Source: Blastocladiella emersonii ATCC 22665 (lineage: Eukaryota; Blastocladiomycota; Blastocladiomycetes; Blastocladiales; Blastocladiaceae). Taken from it: a stretch of 64,000 nt of DNA. The stretch lies in the NCBI GenBank assembly GCA_025594325.1, contig JANHCV010000002.1, positions 1,798,001-1,862,000 on the forward strand, read 5' to 3'. Shown in pieces: positions 21,741-31,620 of this stretch. Under the pieces are notes generated by a model. That model worked only from the letters and a program-made list of their open reading frames with translations, searched no databases and was not told the origin of the DNA. The position numbers and the translations under genes were made by a program. How positions within the stretch are numbered: the stretch's first letter is position 1; the number at the start of each line of letters is the position of its first letter.

Positions 21741-22808
21741 ATGGATCCAGCGACGAAGCAACCCGATGCAAAGCCCGTGCGCGGCCCGACGCCGCCGGCG
21801 GACCCGTCGCTCGAGCCGCCGCTCGCGACGGACCTGCCGCACGAGGACCTGGAGCTGTCGTCCATGGAGTCGCTCAAGCACTGCGCGCGGGTCCAGTGCG
21901 AGACGTGCCGCGACCGCGTCCGCTACTACTGCCCGACGTGCCTGATCCCGCGCGGCACCCTGACGCCGCCCGTGATGCCCGTGCTGCCCTTCGTCTTCGA
22001 CGTGTGGAAGCACAACCTCGAGCTCAAGGGCAAGTCGACGGCGCTCCACGCCAAGGTCCTGTGCCCCGAGGACACCCGCGTGTTCGAGTACCCCTCGGAG
22101 GTCGCCGCGTACGAAAACCCGGCCGAGCGAACGCTTGTGCTGTACCCGAGCAGTGTACGCTCTTGTTTCGGCCGTGGGATCAGAGTGCTGCGGGGGACTG
22201 ATGAGCGAGCGGGATCTGTAGACCGCAACGCCCATCGGCGAGATCGACCCGACCTCGTTCACGCACGTCATCGTCATCGACGGGACGTGGTACCAGGCGC
22301 ACCAGATGGTCCGCGACGCCCCGTTCCTCAAGAACCGCAACGTGCGGCACGTCACCTTTGCCGCGCCGCCCAAGACCAAGGTACTCAATCCGCTCCGCTC
22401 CCCGCGACTCGACTGACCCTCTCTCCACTTCCCCTCCAGTTCTGGCGCTTCCAGCAAAAGTCGGAGCAGCACCTCGCGACCATCGAGGCCATGTGGTGGC
22501 TGGTTCGCGAGTACCTCGCCGCGCACCGGCCCACCGACAACCAGCACGCCTTTGACGACCTGCTGTGGTTCTACACGTTCCAGTACCAGCGCATCCTCGG
22601 CGAGTACCAGGAGAAGAAGGACCGCAAGTTCACGACCCGCATGAAGGGCCAGTTCGGCAAGGACCTCGAGCGCGTGCGCGGCGCCGACGACGGCGAGAGC
22701 GAGGAGCGGGCGGCTGAGCCCGTCGCGTCCAGCGCCGTGTCTGAAGCTGCCGCTGATGGCGAGAAGGAGCGCGATCGGCCGGTGCCCGTGGCGCGGGCGG
22801 ACAAGTAG
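21741..22808 (+). CDS. DTW-domain protein (tRNA aminocarboxypropyltransferase-like)
   Basis: Three exons: 21741-22154, 22222-22380, 22440-22808 (introns 67 and 59 nt, both phase 0); 313 residues. The N-terminal third has five spaced cysteines (C48, C53, C56, C64, C67), which look like a Zn-binding knuckle. The signature D158-G-T160-W161 sits in VIVIDGTWYQA, followed by NVRHVTFAAPPKTKFWRFQQ. DTW proteins of the DTWD1/TapT group transfer the 3-amino-3-carboxypropyl group of SAM to uridine in tRNA. The strands and the Cys cluster fit DTWD1 more than Tsr3. The C-terminal ~45 residues are acidic and disordered. It is convergent with the gene at 22997-25064. Confidence 0.85.
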   Translation: MDPATKQPDAKPVRGPTPPADPSLEPPLATDLPHEDLELSSMESLKHCARVQCETCRDRVRYYCPTCLIPRGTLTPPVMPVLPFVFDVWKHNLELKGKSTALHAKVLCPEDTRVFEYPSEVAAYENPAERTLVLYPSSVRSCFGRGIRVLRGTDERAGSVDRNAHRRDRPDLVHARHRHRRDVVPGAPDGPRRPVPQEPQRAARHLCRAAQDQGTQSAPLPATRLTLSPLPLQFWRFQQKSEQHLATIEAMWWLVREYLAAHRPTDNQHAFDDLLWFYTFQYQRILGEYQEKKDRKFTTRMKGQFGKDLERVRGADDGESEERAAEPVASSAVSEAAADGEKERDRPVPVARADK

Positions 22809-22996
22809 GGAAGGCGAAGCCGTAATATAGCACAACTCTGTAGGATGTATATCTGAGCAAAGCATGACGAGGTTGCGCCCGATGCCTGCTCGCAGTCGAC
22901 CACGACGTTGAGGACAAAGATCGATGTATGGGCTGCACTTCAGACCGCATCATCGTCACCATTACTAGCTGCGGCTGGAGCTGGCGGGAGCACCAA

Positions 22997-25064
22997 CTAG
23001 TCCAGATCCACGGGCTCGACGTACATCTGCATGGCGATCTCGTCAGCCCGCGCGGCCTCGGCGCGCGCAAATACTTCGTGATAGGCCGCCGTGAGCACCA
23101 GTCCGCCCGTGCCCATGCTGCTGACCACCAGCCCCACGGCCATGGTCGCCGGGCCCTCGATATCGGGGCGGACGCGGTACGTGACGCCCTCGAGGCGGAA
23201 CTGGCCTGTGCCAAGCAGGCCCGCGACGTGCGCCGAGTTGGTCAACAGCGCGCGGATGTTGGTGATCTCGCGCACGTCGATGCTGCGCGCCTGGCCCGCC
23301 GCCCACCTCCCAGCGAGCGTGGTGGCGTCGACCATGTCGAGCCCGTTCGAGTAGTACCACCGCGACCCGTTCTGGAACACGGTCGCGTACAGGACGCCGC
23401 GGGCCTGGCTCGCCAGCGTCGCGAACGTCGGCGACGGGTCGTACTTGGGCTGGTACCGCGCCGTGTCCGGGGTCAGGCCGAAGAACATGGGGGCCGCGTC
23501 GTTGAGACCCGTCACACCGCCTGCCGCCGCCGCGGCCGCTTGCGCTTCTGCGGCTCGTGCGCGCGCGGCCCGCGCCGCCTCGGCCATGGTGCGAGCGTCG
23601 ACCACGGCCGCATCGTAGCGCGCGCGCAGCGCCTGCTGCTCGGCCTCGGGCGAGTTCCGCTGGTTGGCCTCACGGATCGGCTTGACCAGGTGGTTGGCCT
23701 TGACCGCGGCGTCCTCAGCACGCTTGGTCGCGAGGGCGAGATCGCGCTGGGCTTCCAGGGCAGCCGACTCGAGGCGGATTTGGTCGTACAGCTCGCGAAT
23801 GGCGGGGTACTTGTTGAGAACGTTGGGCCGCGCAGCGAGCTTGGCGTCAAGCTTGAGGGTGTACTTGGCGGCCTTGTTAATGGCCAACTGGCGCGGCGGC
23901 ATGCCCGTTGCCGAGTAGGCGAAGATGAGGCCCGAGATGAACAGCCAGCTGGACGGTCGGGACAGTGTGTAGGTCAGTCGGTGCTCTCGCTCAGGTTCTG
24001 GCCGAGGGGAATGCGCAAATGATGCGGACGTACTCGTGCTCCTGGTCGAGGCGCATGTCCGAGTACCGCGAGCGGCGCTCGCACAGCCCAAACCCGTCGG
24101 GCCCGTCAGCTGGAGCGAGCGCTGGCATCATGGCCGACTCGAGGGCGTGGATCTGCACGTAGAGGAGGTACGGCAAACAGAGGTCGTGCGTGCCGCGCGC
24201 GAGGAGGCTGGCGGCCCCTGAGGCCGCGAGTTGCTGCCACACCTCGTCGATGACCGACTTGCCCGTGCCGCGCTGGAAGGCGAGCGCCGAGAACTGGTAG
24301 ATGCCGTCCAGCTGCTCGACGCGCGTCCCGTTCGGGTCGCTGCGCGGGTTCGGCGAAAATGGCGTGGTCCACGTCACCATGGGCCGCGGAAGCCGCTTGG
24401 CGAGTTCGGCGTGGTCCGCGACCCAATCCAGGTACGCCTTGTCGAGGGCGGCGAGGCGCGCGAAATGATCGGCGGCGGTCAGGTTGCGGCCGAGCAGGTC
24501 CATGTCGTCTACGCGGCGAGGGCGAACGGTGCGGACGTCAGCGCATAGGTACGGATGCTGTGGGCTGGGAAGGGCGCAGGGATCGTCGTACTGGGCGTGA
24601 CGAGCGGATCCGGACCATGGCCGAGGAGGAGGAGGGCGACGTGGTCGAGCTGGCGCCGCAGGAACATGGTCGCGGCGTACGCGAGGCGGTGCACCGCGGC
24701 CTCGGCGGCGTCGGCGGCCTCCGCGGGTGGCGCGGGCGGGCCGCCCGGCAGGCGCATCGCGTCGGACACGGCCACGGCAAAGTTGTCGGCCGCAGACGCG
24801 GAAGCGGGGTCCATGTCGTCGCCGACATACCGCTGCTTGCGCAAGTTGCGTGTACAGGGTGAGCGCGCCGGCCGACTCGAGCGGGTACATGACGACGTTC
24901 AGGATGGCGTCGAGCGGGGCCGTGTACCGCACGACCTTGTACTCGAACATGCGGCCGTCGGCGGAGACCAGGTACAGCGGCACGTCGGGCGCGGGGCAGC
25001 GCACGGGCCGGATCGGCTCGACCGGGTTGGGCAGCTTGGCCTTGGGGCCCTTTTTGCGTGGCAT
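22997..25064 (-). CDS. Unknown conserved-looking protein with one apparent frame slip
   Basis: Exons: 25064-24592, 24508-24034 and 23948-22997 (introns 83 and 85 nt; GTACGA and GTACGT donors). All phases agree only if one base is skipped near 24848 inside exon 1, where GALTLYTQ must continue as RKQRYVGDDMD. With that correction the protein is about 632 residues. The N-terminus is basic (MPRKKGPKAK) with a beta-rich segment (LYLVSADGRMFEYKVVRY). The middle is helical, and the C-terminal half has a long Ala/Arg coiled-coil-like helix (about 23520-23800) and a small compact domain. No family was recognised. The slip could be an assembly error, a real frameshift mutation, or programmed +1 shifting at CAA-CTT-G. 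It shares a 209-bp divergent promoter with MDM12. Confidence 0.6.
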
Positions 25065-25273
25065 TGCAGAGGTGCTGGTGGTGGTACCACTTGATGTGAT
25101 GTTGTTCTGATGCGTAGTGAGGGAGAGCGAGCGCGCGCAGCAGCGGCGGCGGGTCGCGTCGCGTTGCGCCGCCTCCGGGTCGAGCAACATCGAACGTGGG
25201 CTCGTTGCAGAACGGCTCAGTCTCCTCATCATGATGGCCAGCTGATGAAACCGACGTCGCAACTCCTTGCAAT

Positions 25274-26128
25274 ATGTCTCTCTCCATCAACTGGTCGTTG
25301 CTAGACACGCAGCTCGCCGAGGCGCTCGAGTCCTTTCTGAACGCCCGCCTCGGGGACCTCGACAGCCCGTACATCCGCAACGTGCAGGTCAGCGGGTTCA
25401 AGTGGGGCGACGCCGCGCCCGAGGTCACCCTGCTCGACCTGACGGACCCGTACGAGGACTTTTACTGGCAAGACGACGGGCCCGCCGCTGCTGCCGCGGG
25501 ATCGGTTGCGCCGACGCCCGCCGTGTCGGCCGCCACCTCGCCGACGCACCTCCACCACCCCGCCACCGGTACCGCGAGCGGAACTGCGACTCCGCGGTCC
25601 ACATCGCCCTACGCTTCGGACCCGAACGTTGGAAATGGCACTGGCGGTAACGGCCCGCTCCCGCGGTCGCCGACCGACGTGCAAATCCACGTGCACGTCG
25701 CGTACAAGGGCAGCATTGAGCTCGAGCTGCAGCTGGACCTCGGCGCGCCGCTCCCCGGTGGCGGCGGCGGGTCGCTGTGGCTGCCCATGAACGTGCGGCT
25801 GCGCGGAATCCATCTTGACGCGCTCTTCGCGTTCGCGTGGGTCAACGGCGACCGGCTTTCGTGGTGTCTCCTCGAGACCGAGGATGAGTCGGGGAGCACA
25901 AAGTGCGTCTTATTTCGTGCTGAAGGTCGGAGGAGCGTCAGGCTGACGTTGAGCGCACCGTGTAGCATCATCAAGGCGCTGCACATCGAGACTTCGGTTG
26001 GCGACGCAACACGGCAGCGGTTGCACAACGTGTCCAAGGTCGAGCGGTTTCTCGTGGACCAGATCCATCGGTTGCTCGACGCCGAGTGCGTGTGGCCCAA
26101 CTACCACACGGTTCTTTTGCAACGATGA
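25274..26128 (+). CDS. MDM12: MDM12, ERMES complex subunit
   Basis: Two exons: 25274-25902 and 25966-26128, giving 263 residues. MDM12 is the cytosolic SMP-domain subunit of the ER-mitochondria encounter structure (with Mmm1, Mdm10 and Mdm34) that moves phospholipids between the membranes. The N-terminus MSLSINWSLL, then NVQVSGFKWGDAAPEVTLLDLTDPYEDFY, the Ser/Pro/Thr linker, HVHVAYKGSIELELQLDL, and the C-terminal IKALHIETSVGD and VERFLVDQIHRLL segments are characteristic of the family. The 63-nt intron (25903-25965) has GTGCGT donor, GGCTGAC branch and GTGTAG acceptor. It is a multiple of three without an in-frame stop, so an unspliced mRNA would encode a 284-residue form with a 21-residue insert. 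Confidence 0.95.
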   Translation: MSLSINWSLLDTQLAEALESFLNARLGDLDSPYIRNVQVSGFKWGDAAPEVTLLDLTDPYEDFYWQDDGPAAAAAGSVAPTPAVSAATSPTHLHHPATGTASGTATPRSTSPYASDPNVGNGTGGNGPLPRSPTDVQIHVHVAYKGSIELELQLDLGAPLPGGGGGSLWLPMNVRLRGIHLDALFAFAWVNGDRLSWCLLETEDESGSTKCVLFRAEGRRSVRLTLSAPCSIIKALHIETSVGDATRQRLHNVSKVERFLVDQIHRLLDAECVWPNYHTVLLQR

Positions 26129-26329
26129 GCGCCGAAATGTACACTTCCATGCTCATCGTCATCCTGTCGAGCGCAATGACGCGAACGCGACGCCGCGATT
26201 GATCGAGCCCACTTCGCGCGACGTGCCGCGTTGGCGAGCGATACCAGCGGTTTTACTTCTTGCCACAATTATGGATTCTTCATACGACCTGCTATATTGG
26301 GATCATTCATCGTGTGCCCGCATCCACTA

Positions 26330-27856
26330 CTAGCCTTTGACGCCATGGCCCTGCTTCTTGTACTTCTCGGCGACCCGATCGACCGCCTTCGTGAGCTCAA
26401 CGATCCCGGTCAAGTCAGCAACGCCGCGCATCATATGAGCCGTCAACGGCTCAGGATGAATCCCGAGGGCGACCATTTCGTCCCAGAACTTGATGGCGCG
26501 CGCGGCGCAGTGCTCCTGGAACGCCGGCACCTCCGAGCCCACCACGTCCTCGTCAACGGCGCAGACGAGCTCCGTGACAATGAGCGAGTTGTAGTACATG
26601 GAGCCAATCGCGTTCGGGTGCTTGAGCGCGCGGACATGCGCGTGCAGGACGTCGATCTGCTCCGACTCGCCAGCCGCCTCGTGCGCCTCAATCAGCGCCG
26701 CGAACACAAGTGGCGACGTGACGGGAAACTTCTCGCCCAGCCTGCCGAAGTGGTCGAATGCGAGGTGCGCGTACTCGGGGTTGCGCGCCTGCATGCTTGC
26801 GTACATGTATCTGGCGCGGGTCGTGAAGTCGAACCCGGCCGAGTGCGCGAGCTTGAGCACAGCGGCCGCGTCGGCGACCATGACTTCGTACTGATAGTTG
26901 TCGTAGAGTAAAAACGAAAAGTGCTCGTTGGTCAGCGCAGCAGCGTGGTCCTGTTGACCGGGCGGCGCGTTGAGCCGCGACTCGACCATCTTGGTGAGGA
27001 GCTGCAGGGCCTTCGAGTTAATCTCACTCGCATGTGCGATCCCCTCACGGACAAGCGCGAGGGTCAGCACCGGATCAGCCCATTCGTGCGCGACGAGCCC
27101 GTCAGCGACAGCGCGCGTGACGATTGATGCCACGCTCTCCTCCCCACAGCCGTCACACATCAGGATCGCCTCGATCCGGACCTTGTCGAGCGGCGTGAGG
27201 CCGACCGCAGTCTTGACCATGGCCTCGTAGCGCTCGAAGCTGCCGACACGAAGCGCATCGGACACGAGCGGAAGCAGCGCCGACGCGTGGTTGCCCGACT
27301 CGGCGACCAGGTCGAGCACCGACTCGATCTCGGACTCGTCGAGCTGCCGCTGCGCGACGATGGCCGTGAGCTTGGCCACGAGCTCGGGCCGAGACACGAC
27401 GAGCTTCTTGATGGCCGTGTTTTCAGTGATGCGCTGGATGACAACTGTCACGGCAGCGCACCACTCAATGTCGACGGCGTCGGCCCACGCGGGGAAGCGC
27501 GCGAGCTGGTCGAGGAGGGCGTCGAGTGCGGCGGGCGTGCAGCGAGCCGCGTCGCCGATCCAGTCCATGCCGTCCATGATCGTGTACACGCCGATCGGGT
27601 TGTACTCGGTGGTGGCCGCGCCGGTGCGGTCCAGGTCGCGGAGGATCTCGGACGGTACCGAGGCATGGGTCGCCGCCGCCGTGGTCAAGGGACGCGCGAA
27701 CGACGCGGTCGCAGTGGGAACGGGCCCAGGACGGAGCTGAAGCGAGCGCGACGAGAGGTGGAGCGCGGCACGAGGAAGAACCGGCAGCGCGCCGCGAACG
27801 AGACGGGCGGGCTCGATCAGGCGCGGGAAGCGAGCAAGTCGAGCGATGCGTTGCAT
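26330..27856 (-). CDS. Mitochondrially targeted helical-repeat (PPR-like) family protein, intact copy
   Basis: Single exon, 508 residues. The N-terminal ~60 residues are Arg-rich, without acidic residues and amphipathic (MQRIARLARFPRLIEPARLV), a mitochondrial presequence. The rest is all-helical in appearance with paired helices (AAAVLKLAHSAGFDF, YAHLAFDHFGRLGEKF, LIEAHEAAGESEQIDVLHAH), which resembles the architecture of pentatricopeptide-repeat RNA-binding proteins of fungal mitochondria. I infer that resemblance and do not see a strict 35-residue consensus. Close paralogue: the broken copy at 28495-29969 (shared ALTNEHFSF, AGFDFTTRA versus VGLDFTTRA, GRxGEKFP). More distant paralogues lie at 30161-31620 and 46652-48112. 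Probable role: mitochondrial gene expression. Confidence 0.75.
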   Translation of the reverse strand: MQRIARLARFPRLIEPARLVRGALPVLPRAALHLSSRSLQLRPGPVPTATASFARPLTTAAATHASVPSEILRDLDRTGAATTEYNPIGVYTIMDGMDWIGDAARCTPAALDALLDQLARFPAWADAVDIEWCAAVTVVIQRITENTAIKKLVVSRPELVAKLTAIVAQRQLDESEIESVLDLVAESGNHASALLPLVSDALRVGSFERYEAMVKTAVGLTPLDKVRIEAILMCDGCGEESVASIVTRAVADGLVAHEWADPVLTLALVREGIAHASEINSKALQLLTKMVESRLNAPPGQQDHAAALTNEHFSFLLYDNYQYEVMVADAAAVLKLAHSAGFDFTTRARYMYASMQARNPEYAHLAFDHFGRLGEKFPVTSPLVFAALIEAHEAAGESEQIDVLHAHVRALKHPNAIGSMYYNSLIVTELVCAVDEDVVGSEVPAFQEHCAARAIKFWDEMVALGIHPEPLTAHMMRGVADLTGIVELTKAVDRVAEKYKKQGHGVKG

Positions 27857-28147
27857 TTTTGACGATTCAGGTCGATAGAGAGAGGAAATGAATGCCCGAC
27901 GTGCAGATTGTTTATTTATGACAAATCTGGATCAAAGAAACGACATCTCCTGAAGACCCTCCGTCGCTTCAGTGGTGGCGCAGCGGGGTAACCGGAGGAG
28001 TGTGGCGGTGGCGCGACGCGTCGGTGACGTGATCCATCGCTCTGTCGGATCACGACGAAGCGGCGCCTTGATACAGAAAAATAGATCAATTTCAATCACA
28101 GGAAATATCAGGCTCACGGAAACCCTCTTTTCAACGCCAACCTATAT

Positions 28148-28372
28148 CTAGCGAGTCTTGGAACGGCTCGCGCGGTAGTTTGCAACCGCCTCGATCAGCT
28201 CAGGGCGTTTGGCAGCCTCGCCCGTGCGCTCCATCTTGTCAAGAAGGCTGTCAAGCGGCTTGACGCCGAGCGATACCATCTCTTTGAAGAGGAGGATTGC
28301 GTGGTTGACCCAGTACCGCTGGCCGTCGCGGACCTCCTCTGACAGGTCGTCGTCCGCGACGCGTCTCATCAA
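28148..28372 (-). pseudogene. C-terminal remnant of the PPR-like family
   Basis: A 74-codon frame with only the family's last segment: ILLFKEMVSLGVKPLDSLL and PELIEAVANYRASR, matching VVAFKEMVALGIEPEEHLL and PELVETVELYRANRK of the short gene at 48283-48696. No presequence or body of the protein is visible upstream in any frame before the next copy at 28495. Confidence 0.6.
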
Positions 28373-28494
28373 ATCTGATCACCGATTTTTGCTCCATTTC
28401 TTCTCCCCCTTCACTGCAAAACAAGCTAATCCAATTTGATTCAAATGATAAGAAAATACGAATCAAAACAAAAATTCACCATGCGATGCCATCA

Positions 28495-29969
28495 TCACAC
28501 CTGCTTGGCGCGGTGGAGAGCAACTGCCTCGACGAGTTTGTCATGGCCAGACGCCTTGCCCGTCAGTTCCATCTCTTCGAGCAGCTCCTTCTCGGGCATC
28601 ACACCGAGAGAAATCATCTCGTCAAAGAGTTTGATCGCCTGAGCGACCTCATACTCTTCGCCTTCGACCTCATCCTCGGTCAGCGAATCGTCGCCAGTCA
28701 CGAAGCGCAGCTCGTTTGTGATGAGCTTGTAGTAGTAGTCGGGCGTAAGTGCATTTGGATGGTTGAGCGAGCGCACATGCTCGTGAAGGTTCATGATCTC
28801 ATCCGGTTCGCCGAACGCGTTGTACACTTCGATGAGCGACGAAAAGATCTGCGAGGAGATCAATGGAAACTTCTCTCCGCGACGGCCAAAGTGCTCAAAT
28901 GCGTGGTCGCAGAAGTCGAGGCGCAAGGCGAACGTCGAGGCCATTTGAAACTTGGCACGCGTCGTGAAGTCAAGTCCAACGTCGTGGGCAAGGTCAAGAG
29001 CCGTTTCAGCTGAAAAAGGCGAGTACTTGGGGTCGAAGTCGCACTCGTAGCCAAAAAATGAAAAGTGCTCGTTCGTGAGAGTAACTTTGCTGCGGTTCCC
29101 GGGCACTTTGAGCTTGGCCTCAACCATCTTACGAACTAGCTTCAGAGCACGGTGCTCTGCGTAAGGGTGGTAGACTTCGCGAATGAGAGCCATGTTGAGC
29201 ATCGAGTCGGCCCACTTGTGCGGAATGAGCCCGGACGAAACGGCGCGTTTGATGAGGGCGTGAGCCGATTCATCGCGGCAAGTGGTTGCAATGCGAAGGC
29301 GATCCAGCGGCGACAGCTCAACGGTAGACTCTGTCACGGCCTTGACGCGGGCGCCGTGGCCGGTGCGAACCGCCTCAGTGGCGATCGTGAGGAGCGATTC
29401 AGCGCTGCAGCCATTCGCAGCGACCAAGTCAAGCACGATGCCAACAGACTCGGGCTCGAAGCGGTGCTGACTCGTCAACTGAACAAGTTTGCGCAGAAGC
29501 TCCGGGTGAGCGGCCAAAGTCTTGCCAAACGTTGGCTGCTTGGCGAGCTTTGTGATAGCGAACTCGACGCCCTGAGACCATTCATCATCGACCGAGTCGG
29601 CCTACGAGGGAGCTTTGGCAAGCTCTTCAATTAAAGCGGTGAGGTTGACGGGGTCGTAGAAAGTCTCGTCAGCAAGCCAGGTCAGCGACTTGATGGCGTC
29701 CTTGAAGGCCGCCGGATGGTACGTTGTGATGGAGGCGCTGATGCGACCGAGGTCACGGTTGACGTCGTGGCCAGCAAATTGGGTGGCCGTGGTCATGAGG
29801 CGAGTGGGCGAAGAGACCGAGAGGACCTGCGGAGCTGCAGCAAGGGGAACGCGCATCGCAAAGAGATGAGCGCGTGGGCGACCGCTGGCAGGCTCAGGCG
29901 CGTGAGTTGAGCGCGTGCGACCGGACGAGCGGCACGGGCAGCGCGGGCAGCGCGATTAATATGATACAT
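28495..29969 (-). pseudogene. PPR-like family member with nonsense codon and 5' frameshift
   Basis: Homologous throughout to the intact copy at 26330-27856. The main frame runs from 29856 to 28495 but is cut by TAG at 29604-29602: AKAPS-stop-ADSVDDEW aligns with ARFPAWADAVDIEW, so a Trp codon TGG has become TAG. The family's usual MYHI start (29969) is present with a typical presequence (QLTRLSLPAV) but is one frame away from the body. At least two lesions therefore separate it from an intact gene. The stretch 29517-28495 remains open for 340 codons and could still be expressed as a truncated protein. Everything downstream of the stop is well conserved, which suggests recent loss. Confidence 0.75.
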
Positions 29970-30069
29970 TGTAGATCAATCTTTGATTGGTTACGTCCAA
30001 AGAGAGCTTCACTCGCGTAAAGGGCCCAAGGTTTATAGTCGCCCCGATGCCCCCTGGCTCAGTCTAGTT

Positions 30070-30086
30070 GGTTACCCCTGACCAAC
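30070..30086 (-). promoter_or_regulatory. Imperfect palindrome shared upstream of PPR-like family starts
   Basis: On the minus strand this reads GTTGGTCAGGGGTAACC, about 100 bp upstream of the MYHI start at 29969. A related sequence (GTTGTCAGGGGTAGCC) lies at 48181-48196, upstream of the family member at 48283. TATA-like CTATAAA follows at about 30035-30029. It may be a conserved promoter element or simply the shared ancestry of the flanks. Confidence 0.35.
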
Positions 30087-30160
30087 TGACCATACGACTG
30101 TTCAGCGAGAACCAAGTTTATTACATGCGACTATCATCTAGAAAAGCACCAGACCAATAA

Positions 30161-31620
30161 TTACTGCTCAGGAAGGCCGACAATCAAGCGGACCAAACGC
30201 ACTCCATCCTCATCGCCAACTCGTTCCGCGCAACCGAGCACGAACTTGACAGTCTCGTCTCTTGGCTTGAGGCCGCGCCCGACCATCTCTTTGAGCAAAG
30301 TAATAGTGAAATCGGCGCTCGGGTCCGCGCCACCGTGAAACTCGTAGCCGTCCTCGTCCTCCCACCCTGCAGCTGTTCCGCAAATCATGTTCTCGTAGTA
30401 CTTGGCCGTGAGCAACCGCGGATGATTCCTTGCGAGGACCTCGCGGTGAAACTCCTCGACCTCGCTCAATTGGTACCCCCACGAGTAGGTGCGCGCGATG
30501 TACTCATACGCGATCCACGGCTCAGGCCCCTTTGATGCGAGCCATTCAAAGTAATGGACGGCCCATTTGGGTTTACCAGTGAAGTAGACTCCGTTGACCA
30601 ACGTGAAAGTAACCCGCAGATTATCAACGCCAGGGGCGAGACCAGGTACTTCTTCGGCATCAATGCAATACCCATTGTTACAAAGCGCGCGGATCGTCTT
30701 GTGGAGGTGCTCCGGCTGCGGCTGCGTCGCTTTGGCCATCTCGCGCAACGCTTCGAGTATCATTGAAGAGCCGCTGACCGCGCGCGCTGCGTTAAGGCGG
30801 GCCATGGCCAGCGTCGGATCGGCCCAGTTGTGCTGAATCAGCCCAGCGCCGGCCGCTTCGACAACAAGCGCGTCGACGGTCCGCGCTCGCCACGCGCCGC
30901 TGCGACGAACGCGCGAAGTCGGAAGGCATCGAGCACCGAAGCATGAATCAACACGGCATCCACAATCGCCTGGGCGCGCGCGACATGAGACGGATTGGTC
31001 TCCTCGCCGCGAGGATCCTTGTAGCGGAACCGGCAAGCGGTCCTGACAACGGCGAGCGCGGCCTAAGCGGGGCGGCTGGCTGAGTCGTAGAGATCAAGCA
31101 GTGCAGTGGTCGAGCGCTCGTTGCTGATTCGGTGATGCTCAGCCGTACAACACAGCTCGACGACGACGGCCTTGGACAGCGGGCGGGGAAGTCGACTGAG
31201 AGCAGCGACCAGATCCTGGAAGCCCGTGCACCACGCGTCCTCGGTGGTTTCAAGGTAAGCAGGTGTCGAGGTGCGAATAGACGCGAGAAGGCTAACGAGG
31301 TCGTGCTCGGACATGCCATGGAAGTCACGACCAGAGAGCTTCGAAGCGGCATGCGCAAAGTCGCTCGGCCGGTTTGCAGCTACAGCGCTGGCAAGCTCGG
31401 CGAGAACAGGGTGATCGCGGACCTTCAAAGTTGCCTGCGTCGACAGCGCGCTAAGGAGGCGTCCATGATGAAGCAGCGCGACGGGGCGAGCGAGCGCAAT
31501 GGCGCCAGGTCCGGTAAGCGAGCGCAAAACGGCGATCCGTGGGAGCACCAGAGCCGAGCTCGAAACGGCGCGGATCATGCGCGATGGCAGCGAGTTCCGT
31601 GGAGCTATAACGCGATACAT
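30161..31620 (-). pseudogene. PPR-like family member with nonsense codon and one-base deletion
   Basis: Co-linear with the intact gene at 46652-48112 (for example ETTEDAWCTGFQDLVAALSRLPRP and EMAKATQPQPEHL). The frame from MYRVIAPRN (31620) meets TAG at 31065-31063, where SRPA-stop-AALAVV aligns with GRPDEVALIVV (Glu codon to TAG). The same frame then continues, coding for RFRYKDPRGEETNPSHVARA, until a one-base loss near 30882 (GERGP versus GEREAVDA) shifts to the frame that ends at 30161. Two independent lesions make a full-length product impossible without suppression. Sequence between lesions is conserved. Confidence 0.8.

Noticed and set aside
30030-30100. tRNA-like segment (CTGGCTCAGTCTAGTTGG resembles an A box)
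   Set aside because: No B box (GGTTCRANTCC) or acceptor stem follows at the right distance; the palindrome is better explained as a promoter element.
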